Shown piece after piece: positions 17,642 to 25,010 of a stretch of 51,097 bases of DNA. The stretch lies in assembly GCA_900754615.1 (NCBI GenBank), contig CAAEDN010000004.1, positions 1 through 51,097 of the forward strand, given 5' to 3'. The notes beneath the pieces were generated by a model that was not told where the DNA came from, did no database searches, and was given only the letters and a program-made list of their open reading frames with translations. This DNA comes from an uncultured Holdemanella sp. (GTDB lineage: Bacteria > Bacillota_I > Bacilli_A > Erysipelotrichales > Erysipelotrichaceae). How positions within the stretch are numbered: position 1 is the first letter of the stretch; each line of letters starts with the position of its first letter. Position numbers and translations under genes: made by a program.

Positions 17642-17667
17642 TAGGATAAGAAAGGAATTAAAAGACT

Positions 17668-18096
17668 ATGAATATATTTTTAAAATCAGCAGGAAAACAA
17701 GAAGGGACACCTTGTGTTTCTAATATGGTTCAATTAGGAGACTTCTTTTATTTGAGTGGTCAAACAGGACTAGGTGAAAGCATTCAGGAACAAACAATTA
17801 CAGCTATTAATAAAGTGATTGATGTATTGTCAAACTATGGATTGCAGCTTCACCATGTTGTAAAATTTACTGTATATCTAAAGGATATCAATGATAAGAA
17901 TGCGTTCTTGGCAACATTTAAAAACTTTGTTGACGAACCATTCCCAGCTTGTACAATTGTAGAAGTTTCAAATTTGGCAGACAATGCGACAGTATGCATC
18001 GAAGGTTTAGGCGTAAATACACTTCGTCATGAAGAACAGATGCAACAATCAAGTTGCTCACATGATTGCTCATCATGTGGTGGAGGATGTCACTAA
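17668..18096 (+). CDS. RidA/YjgF-family protein lacking the key arginine, with Cys-rich tail
   Basis: Residues 1-122 match the RidA fold, whose active members hydrolyse reactive enamine/imine intermediates: SGQTG, TITAINKVIDVLSNYG, KFTVYLKDI, and the C-terminal IEGLGV. Two features are unusual. The arginine that binds the substrate carboxylate in active RidA (usually PAR) is cysteine here (C95 in FPACTIVEV). A tail of about 15 residues ends SSCSHDCSSCGGGCH, with four cysteines and two histidines, absent from ordinary RidA and suggestive of metal binding. It lies 27 bases after ftsK. Family membership is clear; deaminase activity is doubtful. Confidence 0.82.
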   Translation: MNIFLKSAGKQEGTPCVSNMVQLGDFFYLSGQTGLGESIQEQTITAINKVIDVLSNYGLQLHHVVKFTVYLKDINDKNAFLATFKNFVDEPFPACTIVEVSNLADNATVCIEGLGVNTLRHEEQMQQSSCSHDCSSCGGGCH

Positions 18097-18518
18097 TACA
18101 TCGGTATACCCGGTGTATTTTTTTTTAAATAGCGAAAGATGTGCTGTAAAGAATGTTGGATTCTTTTTGGATGTTCACAATCAAGGTGTGTACCATCTTT
18201 AAAGAAGATACGGCAAAAGTTATCATAGTAATTCACGTTTTGGATATTGGCATAGTTGATCCATAAGCAATCATGTGCTTTTTTAGATTTGTTTGGAAAA
18301 TAAACTTCTTGTTTGGAAATTGAGACAACGACAGGAATAAACTTTTTAACTTGCATTTGATAGATAAAGGCTTCTTGTCTTCCTTTTAGACTCGATCCAT
18401 TCATTAGACATTTTTCGTTGAAATATGAATGGATACTCAAACTAGTATAGTATTTCTTTTCATCTTCTTTAACCGTGCATACTTGGCTGGTTTTAAATTC
18501 ATAATATAAATAGTTCAT
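18093..18518 (-). CDS. comK: ComK-family competence transcription factor homologue
   Basis: About 141 residues from the chosen start. The pattern follows ComK: a cysteine then GSSLKGRQEAF (compare GSSYAGRKAGT), a proline-valine turn, an EVYFPNKSKK segment where ComK has FLFPTLSS, and a conserved CLWINYANIQ corresponding to CGWISHVHV. ComK activates DNA-uptake genes in B. subtilis. This copy lacks the longer C-terminal tail of the 192-residue B. subtilis protein. The frame is open to 18590, but that extension is a hydrophobic stretch that runs through the plsY terminator; the ATG at 18518 has a -10-like TATCAT seven bases upstream and no ribosome-binding site. Symbol is by family resemblance. 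Confidence 0.72.
   Translation of the reverse strand: MNYLYYEFKTSQVCTVKEDEKKYYTSLSIHSYFNEKCLMNGSSLKGRQEAFIYQMQVKKFIPVVVSISKQEVYFPNKSKKAHDCLWINYANIQNVNYYDNFCRIFFKDGTHLDCEHPKRIQHSLQHIFRYLKKNTPGIPMY
18095..18126 (+). terminator. intrinsic terminator of the ftsK-ridA unit
   Basis: AATACATCGG (18095-18104) pairs with CCGGTGTATT (18110-18119), ten pairs with one G-U, followed by a T-run to 18126. It overlaps the stop codons of both convergent genes. Confidence 0.85.
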
Positions 18519-18525
18519 AGTAATA

Positions 18526-18554
18526 ATGATACGTATTAAAAGTGAAAAAGACAT
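18526..18554 (-). promoter_or_regulatory. possible promoter of the comK-like gene (leaderless)
   Basis: On the minus strand ATGTCT (18554-18549), 17 bases and TATCAT (18531-18526) precede the ATG at 18518 by seven bases. The -35 is weak (3/6). The spacing copies that of recJ and tmcAL. Confidence 0.4.
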
Positions 18555-18582
18555 AAAAAAAAGAAAGTTTTTAAAACTTTCT
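18553..18582 (-). terminator. intrinsic terminator of plsY
   Basis: On the minus strand AGAAAGTTTT and AAAACTTTCT (18582-18573 and 18571-18562) form an A/T-rich hairpin overlapping the plsY stop codon, followed by a run of eight T. Confidence 0.75.
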
Positions 18583-19195
18583 AAAGCCACGAAATAACGT
18601 TTTCAGTTCCAGACTTGATTTTATCAATATTTGTGCGGTGTCTGTAAATTACAAGAATCGTCATTAACCAGCTTGCGACAATTACACAGATACTTTCAAT
18701 GTTGAATCCTAGCATCAATGCTGTTATGTATAAGCTGCTTGCGATAGCTGCACACATACTTGCCAAAGATACATATTTAAATAGATATAGAACAACTAGA
18801 AACATGCCGAATGGTACAAGTAAATAGCTCGCGTCTTGAAATAAGAAGATGCTTGTAGAGAACAAGAAACCAAACATAGTACTTACAGCTTTGCCTCCAT
18901 GGAATTTCGCAAAAATTGGATAACAATGTCCTACGCAGCAGGCAAGTCCTGTCCAGATACCGGCAATTTTCGATACTTGGCATGCGATTGCAATGGCCAA
19001 AACGACCTTTAATACATCAAATAAAATAACAGAAATACCTGCTTTTTTTCCTAAAACACGACCCGCATTCGTTCCACCTAGATTTCCTGAGCCATATTGA
19101 CGTATATCTGTATGATAAAAAACTTTACCAATAATCAATGCGAAGGGTAAAGAACCTAATAAGTAACCTAATAAAATACATAAAATAGTTTTCAT
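18581..19195 (-). CDS. plsY: acyl-phosphate glycerol-3-phosphate acyltransferase PlsY
   Basis: PlsY transfers the acyl group from acyl-phosphate to glycerol-3-phosphate, the first membrane step of phospholipid synthesis. The 204-residue protein has five hydrophobic segments. The family loops are visible: GSLPFALIIGK, then YGSGNLGGTNAGRVLGKKAG, then the glycine-rich CCVGHCYPIFAKFHGGKAVST. A GTG at 19204 would add three residues, but GAGGTGG in front of the ATG at 19195 supports the shorter start. It is divergent from parE. Confidence 0.93.
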   Translation of the reverse strand: MKTILCILLGYLLGSLPFALIIGKVFYHTDIRQYGSGNLGGTNAGRVLGKKAGISVILFDVLKVVLAIAIACQVSKIAGIWTGLACCVGHCYPIFAKFHGGKAVSTMFGFLFSTSIFLFQDASYLLVPFGMFLVVLYLFKYVSLASMCAAIASSLYITALMLGFNIESICVIVASWLMTILVIYRHRTNIDKIKSGTENVISWL

Positions 19196-19214
19196 CTCTT
19201 CCACCTCGAAACTT

Positions 19215-19243
19215 ATTTTAACAGTTTTGACTTACTTAGTCGA
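19215..19243 (-). promoter_or_regulatory. probable promoter of plsY
   Basis: On the minus strand TCGACT (19243-19238), 17 bases and TAAAAT (19220-19215) lie about 20 bases before the plsY ATG, with the GAGGTGG site between. Confidence 0.5.
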
Positions 19244-19347
19244 GAATTGTGTTAAAAAAATAATAATTTGACATGAATGATGCAGATTTAAGAGATATAC
19301 TCAAAGATGGATTTAACAGGAATTCATGTGCACTTTTTTTGATTTGT

Positions 19348-19356
19348 TGATATAAT
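19348..19356 (+). promoter_or_regulatory. extended -10 promoter of parE-parC
   Basis: TGATATAAT is a TGn extended -10 with TATAAT at 19351-19356. No matching -35 is seen. The parE ATG is 29 bases downstream. Confidence 0.55.
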
Positions 19357-19384
19357 AAAAATTACGTTGGAAAGTAGGGATAGT

Positions 19385-21310
19385 ATGCCAAAACAACAAT
19401 ATGATGAAAATAGTATCGTTATTCTAGAGGGCTTGGATGCCGTTAGAAAGCGTCCAGGTATGTATATAGGATCTACGGATTCAAAAGGTTTGCATCATCT
19501 TGTCTGGGAAATTGTAGACAACGCGATTGATGAAGCTTTAAATGGTTATGGAAATGAAATTGCGATCACATTAGAAAAAGATGGCAGTGTTACTGTAGAA
19601 GACCATGGGCGTGGAATGCCTGTTGGAAAACATAAATCAGGAGTGAGTACACTTCAAGTCATATTTACGATTTTGCATGCAGGTGGAAAATTCACCAGTC
19701 ATGGCGGATATACAAGCGCTGGAGGTTTGCACGGTGTAGGTGCAAGTGTCGTAAATGCACTTTGTACATGGTGCAAAGTTACAGTTCATGATGGAAAAGA
19801 TATATGGAGTATGACTTTTGAAGATGGGGGAAGAAAGATTGGAAAGCTTGAAAAAGTAGGAAAGACCAATCGTACAGGAAGTACAGTTTCATTTAAACCA
19901 GATCCTTCTATTTTTAAATCCGTTCATTTTTCTTATTCAACCATTTGTGAAAGAGCACAGGAAGATGCCTTTTTATTAAAAGGTTTAAAAATGATTGTGC
20001 GCGATCAGCGTAAGGAAGAAAGAGAAGTTATCTATCAATATGAAGATGGATTAAAGGCTTTTATTGAAGAAGTGAATCAAGACCATACACCTATGCATGA
20101 TTCGATTAGTTTCAGAGGGGAAAGCAATCAAATCGTAGTTGAGGGATGTTTCCAATATACAGATGAGTATCAGGAAAATATTTTCTCTTTTACAAATATG
20201 GTTCGTACTCGCGATGGAGGTTCCCATGAAACAGGGGCTAAACAAGCTTTTACAAAAGTATTTAATGAATATGCCCGTAAGAATGGTTTTTTAAAGGAAA
20301 AAGATAAAGGGTTTGATGGAAATGATGTCAGAGAAGGTTTGACATTGGTTATTAATTTAACAATTCCAGAAGACTATTTACAATTCGAAGGCCAAACCAA
20401 AGAAAAGCTAGGTACACCAGAAGCAAAACCGGCTACGGAAACAGTAGTATCTGAAAATCTTCGTTATTTTTTAGAAGAAAACAAAGAAATTGCGAATGCC
20501 TTAGTTCGAAAAATCATAAAGGCAGCGCAGGCTCGTAATGCAGCTCGTAAAGCACGTGCAGATATTCGAAATGGAAAAGGTAAGAATCGTTCGGAAAGAG
20601 TTTTATCTGGAAAGCTAGCCTCTGCACAAAGTAAAGATGCTAGAAGAAAAGAACTATACTTAGTCGAAGGAGATTCTGCGGGTGGTTCTGCAAAACAAGG
20701 GCGAGACTCTAAATATCAGGCCATTTTACCTTTGCGTGGTAAAGTTCTAAATACAGAAAAAGCAAGTTTAGAAGCGATTGAAAAGAATGAAGAATTAAAT
20801 ACAATCATTCATGCCTTAGGTGCAGGTGTAGGTGCAAACTTCACAGCGGAAGATTCCAATTATTATAAAGTCATAATCATGACCGATGCTGATGATGATG
20901 GGGCACATATTCAAAACTTGTTGTTGACTTTCTTCTATCGCTATATGCGTGATTTGATTACACATGAAATGTTGTACATTGCACTTCCACCACTATACCG
21001 TATTGCTAAGGGTGGAAAAGAATACTATTTATATACAAATGAAGAGTTGGATGAGAAAAAAGCTGAATTGAAAAATGGCTATACCATCACACGATATAAA
21101 GGTCTTGGTGAGATGAATGCCACACAACTTTGGGATACGACAATGAATCCAGAATCAAGAACTTTACTTTGTGTGACAATTGAAAATGCCATGATGGCAG
21201 AAAAAAGAGTGACTGAATTAATGGGAGATAAGGCGGAACTTCGTCGTAACTGGATTGAAGACAATGTCGTATTTACATTGGAAGATGATTATAAGGAGGT
21301 AAGTGCGTGA
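19385..21310 (+). CDS. parE: DNA topoisomerase IV subunit B
   Basis: ParE is the ATPase subunit of topoisomerase IV, which decatenates daughter chromosomes. The 641 residues match ParE. The GHKL ATPase carries VRKRPGMYIGS, the catalytic region VDNAIDEAL, DHGRGMPVG and GGLHGVGASVVNAL. The TOPRIM domain has LYLVEGDSAGGSAKQGRD and IIMTDADDDGAHI. ParE rather than GyrB is called because it overlaps a clear parC. A TTG at 19367 would extend the frame, but the ATG at 19385, with AGTAGGGA upstream, gives the family start. Confidence 0.93.
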   Translation: MPKQQYDENSIVILEGLDAVRKRPGMYIGSTDSKGLHHLVWEIVDNAIDEALNGYGNEIAITLEKDGSVTVEDHGRGMPVGKHKSGVSTLQVIFTILHAGGKFTSHGGYTSAGGLHGVGASVVNALCTWCKVTVHDGKDIWSMTFEDGGRKIGKLEKVGKTNRTGSTVSFKPDPSIFKSVHFSYSTICERAQEDAFLLKGLKMIVRDQRKEEREVIYQYEDGLKAFIEEVNQDHTPMHDSISFRGESNQIVVEGCFQYTDEYQENIFSFTNMVRTRDGGSHETGAKQAFTKVFNEYARKNGFLKEKDKGFDGNDVREGLTLVINLTIPEDYLQFEGQTKEKLGTPEAKPATETVVSENLRYFLEENKEIANALVRKIIKAAQARNAARKARADIRNGKGKNRSERVLSGKLASAQSKDARRKELYLVEGDSAGGSAKQGRDSKYQAILPLRGKVLNTEKASLEAIEKNEELNTIIHALGAGVGANFTAEDSNYYKVIIMTDADDDGAHIQNLLLTFFYRYMRDLITHEMLYIALPPLYRIAKGGKEYYLYTNEELDEKKAELKNGYTITRYKGLGEMNATQLWDTTMNPESRTLLCVTIENAMMAEKRVTELMGDKAELRRNWIEDNVVFTLEDDYKEVSA

Positions 21311-23790
21311 AAGAAAAAGAAATAAAACATAATGTTTTAAAAAATTCTTTAGAAGATATCATGGCCGATCGATTCGCCAGATATTCAAAATATATTATTC
21401 AAGAACGTGCTTTGCCAGATGCAAGAGATGGTTTAAAACCAGTTCAAAGACGTATTTTATATGCGATGTATGAAGATGGCAACACATACAATAAGCCTTA
21501 CCACAAATCGGCAAAAACGGTTGGTAATGTAATTGGTAATTACCATCCGCATGGAGATAGTTCTGTTTATGATGCTATGGTACGTATGTCACAGAACTGG
21601 AAAATCACAAATCCACTAATTGATATGCAAGGAAACAATGGTTCTATTGATGATGATCCAGCGGCTGCGATGCGTTATACGGAAGCACGTCTAGCAAAAA
21701 TAAGTGACTTTTTATTACAGGACATTGATAAAGATACAGTAGAATGGGCACCGAACTTCTCCGATGAAAAGATGGAGCCAACAGTATTGCCTGCTCGTTT
21801 TCCTAATTTATTAGTGAACGGAATTACAGGTATTGCAGCTGGGTATGCTACAAATATTCCACCACATAATTTAAATGAAGTAATTCAGGCAAGTATCTAC
21901 CGTATTTCACATCCAGATTGTTCATTAGAAGAATTAATGCAGTTTGTCAAAGGACCAGACTTTCCTACAGGTGGTATTGTCATGGGACTTGATGGAATCA
22001 AACAAGCCTTTCAAACAGGGCGTGGACGTATTTTAATTCGTTCTAAAGTTGAAATTGTACCTACACGTACAATTAAACAGATCATTATTCATGAAATTCC
22101 TTATGAAGTGATTAAATCGAATCTAGTAAAGAAAATTGATGAGATTCGTTTAAACAAAAAAATTGATGGCATTTTAGATGTGCGGGATGAAAGCGATCGT
22201 ACGGGACTTAGAATTGTTGTGGATCTAAAAAAAGATAGTAATGATGAGCAAATCTTGAATTATTTATATAAAAATACGGATCTACAGATATCTTACAACT
22301 ACAATGTCATTGCGATTGTAAATAAAGCCCCTGTACAGATGTCGTTAGCTAGGATGCTTGATGCTTTTATTGCTCATCGTGAAGATGTTGTCATTCGTCG
22401 AAGTAAATATGATTTAGCATCTAAAAAAGATCGCGCACATATTTTAGAAGGCTTGATCAAAGCCGTAAGTGTTATGGATGAAATCATTCAAATCATACGT
22501 AAGTCAAAGGATAAGGCGCATGCTAAAAAGAATTTGATAGAACGTTTTAGCTTTACAGAAAAACAGGCGGAAGCCATTGTTGTGATGCGCTTATATCGTT
22601 TAACGAATACAGATGTCAAAGAGTTAAAGGCTGAGTTTAAACAGCTGCAGAGTGATATTGCAGAATTAGAGAAAATCATTTCAGACAAGCGTGAACTTCA
22701 CAAAGTAATGGTTAACGAATTAGAAAAGGTCAACGAAGAATTTAATACGCCTCGACTTTCAGATATCGTACATGAAGTTAAAGAGATTGTGATTGATGAA
22801 AAGGCCATGATTTCCAAAGAAGAATGTATGATCACAGTGACTCGTGATGGTTATATCAAACGTGTATCTATGCGTAGTTTTAATGCATCCAGCGATGCAA
22901 TGACACAACGTAAGGATACGGATTCTTTGGTTTGTTATGGAGCCAGTCATACCTTACAAACTTTACTTTTCTTTACCACTCGAGGTACCTATGGGTATAT
23001 TCCGGTATATCAGATAGAAGAGGCAAAGTGGAAAGATCTTGGTAGTCATATTTCAAATTATATAAAGATGGATTCAAGTGAGAAGATCATTGCAGCCTAT
23101 ACATTGGATGCCTTTAAATCGGGTGTACACATTGTAAGTGCAAGTCGTCATGGCATGATCAAGCGTACAGATTTAAAAGAGTTTGAAGTGAGTCGTTCCA
23201 ATAAAACGATGGTATGTATGAAGATTGGAACGATGGATGAAATGATTTGTGCAACGCTTTCTTATAAGCCAGATGATCAAGTTATTCTAGTAAGTGAACA
23301 AGGATATGGATTGATGTATTCTGTAGAACAGATTCCTTTGGTTTCAAATAAATCAAAAGGTGTGAAAGCCATGAATTTATCAAAAGACGATTGTATAGCT
23401 TCTATTTGCATTAGTAAAGATAGAGATGAACAAGTCCTTGTTTCAACTACTACATTGTCAATGAAGCGTATGAAACAGATTGAAATTGCACCATTAAATC
23501 GTCCGGCTAAGGGAAATCGTATTTGTAAATTAGTAAAATCGAATCCAAATGTGATATTGAATGTTGAAGTGGTGGATCTAAATACAAAATGTGAAGTGTA
23601 TACAGATGAAATTTTACGTTTTGATGCGAAAGAAATTAGTTTGATGAATGCACAATCTACATTTTCTTCGCCATTTGGAAAAGTGGAGAAATTTGAATGG
23701 GTTTCACCATTAGAAATTGTAGAAGATGGATTTTGGGTAAAACAGGAAGATTTTGAACAGCCATCTTTATTTGATGAGAATAAAGTATGA
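21307..23790 (+). CDS. parC: DNA topoisomerase IV subunit A
   Basis: ParC cleaves and rejoins DNA within topoisomerase IV. The N-terminal block DRFARYSKYIIQERALPDAR and VQRRILYAMYEDG are typical of ParC rather than GyrA. The catalytic tyrosine lies in AAAMRYTEARL, and the GNYHPHGDSSVYDAMVRM quinolone-pocket region is present. The C-terminal part is a beta-pinwheel-type domain. At 827 residues it is full length. The GTG start overlaps the parE stop by four bases (GTGA), with AAGGAGG upstream, so the two subunits are translationally coupled. Confidence 0.94.
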   Translation: MKEKEIKHNVLKNSLEDIMADRFARYSKYIIQERALPDARDGLKPVQRRILYAMYEDGNTYNKPYHKSAKTVGNVIGNYHPHGDSSVYDAMVRMSQNWKITNPLIDMQGNNGSIDDDPAAAMRYTEARLAKISDFLLQDIDKDTVEWAPNFSDEKMEPTVLPARFPNLLVNGITGIAAGYATNIPPHNLNEVIQASIYRISHPDCSLEELMQFVKGPDFPTGGIVMGLDGIKQAFQTGRGRILIRSKVEIVPTRTIKQIIIHEIPYEVIKSNLVKKIDEIRLNKKIDGILDVRDESDRTGLRIVVDLKKDSNDEQILNYLYKNTDLQISYNYNVIAIVNKAPVQMSLARMLDAFIAHREDVVIRRSKYDLASKKDRAHILEGLIKAVSVMDEIIQIIRKSKDKAHAKKNLIERFSFTEKQAEAIVVMRLYRLTNTDVKELKAEFKQLQSDIAELEKIISDKRELHKVMVNELEKVNEEFNTPRLSDIVHEVKEIVIDEKAMISKEECMITVTRDGYIKRVSMRSFNASSDAMTQRKDTDSLVCYGASHTLQTLLFFTTRGTYGYIPVYQIEEAKWKDLGSHISNYIKMDSSEKIIAAYTLDAFKSGVHIVSASRHGMIKRTDLKEFEVSRSNKTMVCMKIGTMDEMICATLSYKPDDQVILVSEQGYGLMYSVEQIPLVSNKSKGVKAMNLSKDDCIASICISKDRDEQVLVSTTTLSMKRMKQIEIAPLNRPAKGNRICKLVKSNPNVILNVEVVDLNTKCEVYTDEILRFDAKEISLMNAQSTFSSPFGKVEKFEWVSPLEIVEDGFWVKQEDFEQPSLFDENKV

Positions 23791-24686
23791 GTATGAGTAA
23801 ACAAAAAGCGAATTTGGTTTGTTTATTAGTTGCTGCTATATGGGGTGGTGGTTTCATTGCCACAGATGCTGCTTTACAAACTTTTGATCCCTTTACCGTT
23901 CTAATGATTCGTTTCATCGGAGCTAGTATTGTGAGTATTTTAGTGTGTGTGACAAGTCGAGTGAAAATCTCAAAAGAGGCTCTTGTCCGTGGAAGTATTT
24001 CTGGTGTATTAATGTATTTGGCATTTGCCTTTCAAACCTTTGGCTTATTTTTAACAAATACAGGACAAAATGCATTCTTAACGGCAGTCAATGTAGTACT
24101 TGTGCCTTATATTGTCTGGCTGCTTTGGAAAAAGAAGCCAAGCAATCGTCAGTTAGCTGCTAGTATTGTATGTTTAGCTGGAATTGCATGTCTGAGCTTA
24201 TCAAAAGGCTATTTTTCATTTAGCTTTGGCGATTGTTTATCACTTACATGTGCTTTGTTTTTTGCATGTCATATCATTTCTTTAGAGTATGCGACAAAAA
24301 ATAGTAATTCAGTCGCAATCAATGCTGTGCAAATGAGTGTGGCAGCTCTGTTATCGATTCCGTTGGCACTTGGATTGGAGACGATTCCAAAAAATATTAC
24401 GATGCATGCTTATTTGAGTTGTGGATATATGATTTTGATCGCAACATATCTAGCTTTTCAGCTACAGACATTAGCGCAAAAATATACAGATGCATCCAGT
24501 GCAAGTGTACTTTTATGTACAGAATCTCTGTTCGCAAATGTATTTGGATTTTTGTTGCTGCATGAAGCTAAGAGTCCAATTATGATTTTAGGAGGGCTTT
24601 TAATCTTTTTATCCGTGATTTTAACGGAATATAGTGGTCAATTCATATTGTCAAAACCCCAAAAAGATAGTAAAATAGATGAGTAG
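23787..24686 (+). CDS. EamA-family (DMT) membrane transporter
   Basis: The 299-residue protein has about ten hydrophobic helices arranged as two EamA halves. Typical marks are AAIWGGGFIATDAAL in helix 1, the NTGQNAFLTAVNVVLVPYI segment in the first half, and the second repeat near CTESLFANVFGFLLLHEA. Drug/metabolite-transporter family members export or import small metabolites; the substrate cannot be inferred. It overlaps parC by four bases (ATGA), so it is in the same transcript. A second ATG (23793) two codons in is an alternative start. Confidence 0.85.
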   Translation: MSMSKQKANLVCLLVAAIWGGGFIATDAALQTFDPFTVLMIRFIGASIVSILVCVTSRVKISKEALVRGSISGVLMYLAFAFQTFGLFLTNTGQNAFLTAVNVVLVPYIVWLLWKKKPSNRQLAASIVCLAGIACLSLSKGYFSFSFGDCLSLTCALFFACHIISLEYATKNSNSVAINAVQMSVAALLSIPLALGLETIPKNITMHAYLSCGYMILIATYLAFQLQTLAQKYTDASSASVLLCTESLFANVFGFLLLHEAKSPIMILGGLLIFLSVILTEYSGQFILSKPQKDSKIDE

Positions 24687-24706
24687 ATAGTGAGGTTGAC
24701 TAAAAC

Positions 24707-24919
24707 ATGTTAGAATCAATTTTGTATACGATAGTTGGAGCCATCGTTGGAGGTTTGGTTACTTTCTACTTCACTCGTAAGAAGTTTGAAAAAGAAATTA
24801 AAGAAAATCCGCCTATTAATGAAAAGATGATTCGTGCAATGTTCTTACAAATGGGACGTAAACCTAGTGAAGCACAAATTCGTCAAATCATGAAATCGGT
24901 AAACGCAAACCGTAAATAA
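24707..24919 (+). CDS. yneF: UPF0154 family membrane protein (YneF-like)
   Basis: A 70-residue protein with one N-terminal membrane helix (residues 4-23, containing a GAIVGGLVTFYFTRKKFEKE transition) and a conserved soluble tail with NPPINEKMIRAMFLQMGRKPS and QIRQIMKSVN. This is the typical size and pattern of the UPF0154/YneF family of Bacillota. The function of the family is unknown. It lies 20 bases after the EamA gene and is followed by a terminator, so it closes the parE-parC operon. Confidence 0.88.
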   Translation: MLESILYTIVGAIVGGLVTFYFTRKKFEKEIKENPPINEKMIRAMFLQMGRKPSEAQIRQIMKSVNANRK

Positions 24920-24923
24920 TGAT

Positions 24924-24946
24924 AAAGTGTCTTAGGGCACTTTTTT
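24924..24946 (+). terminator. intrinsic terminator of the parE-parC-eamA-yneF unit
   Basis: AAAGTGTC (24924-24931) pairs with GGCACTTT (24936-24943) including one G-U, with a four-base loop and a T-run. Confidence 0.75.
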
Positions 24947-24948
24947 AT

Positions 24949-24977
24949 TTTGCATAATTGTTTTTTGGTTATATAAT
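24949..24977 (+). promoter_or_regulatory. probable promoter of the REC-GGDEF-EAL gene
   Basis: TTTGCA (24949-24954), a 17-base spacer and TATAAT (24972-24977) precede the gene by 33 bases; AAAGAGG is the ribosome-binding site. Confidence 0.6.
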
Positions 24978-25010
24978 AATTACAGTTATATTTTTTGAAA
25001 GAGGTTTATT

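Noticed and set aside
19267..19344. Short 25-codon frame before parE and a TTGACA at 19267
   Set aside because: No ribosome-binding site for the frame, and no -10 at an acceptable distance from the TTGACA.
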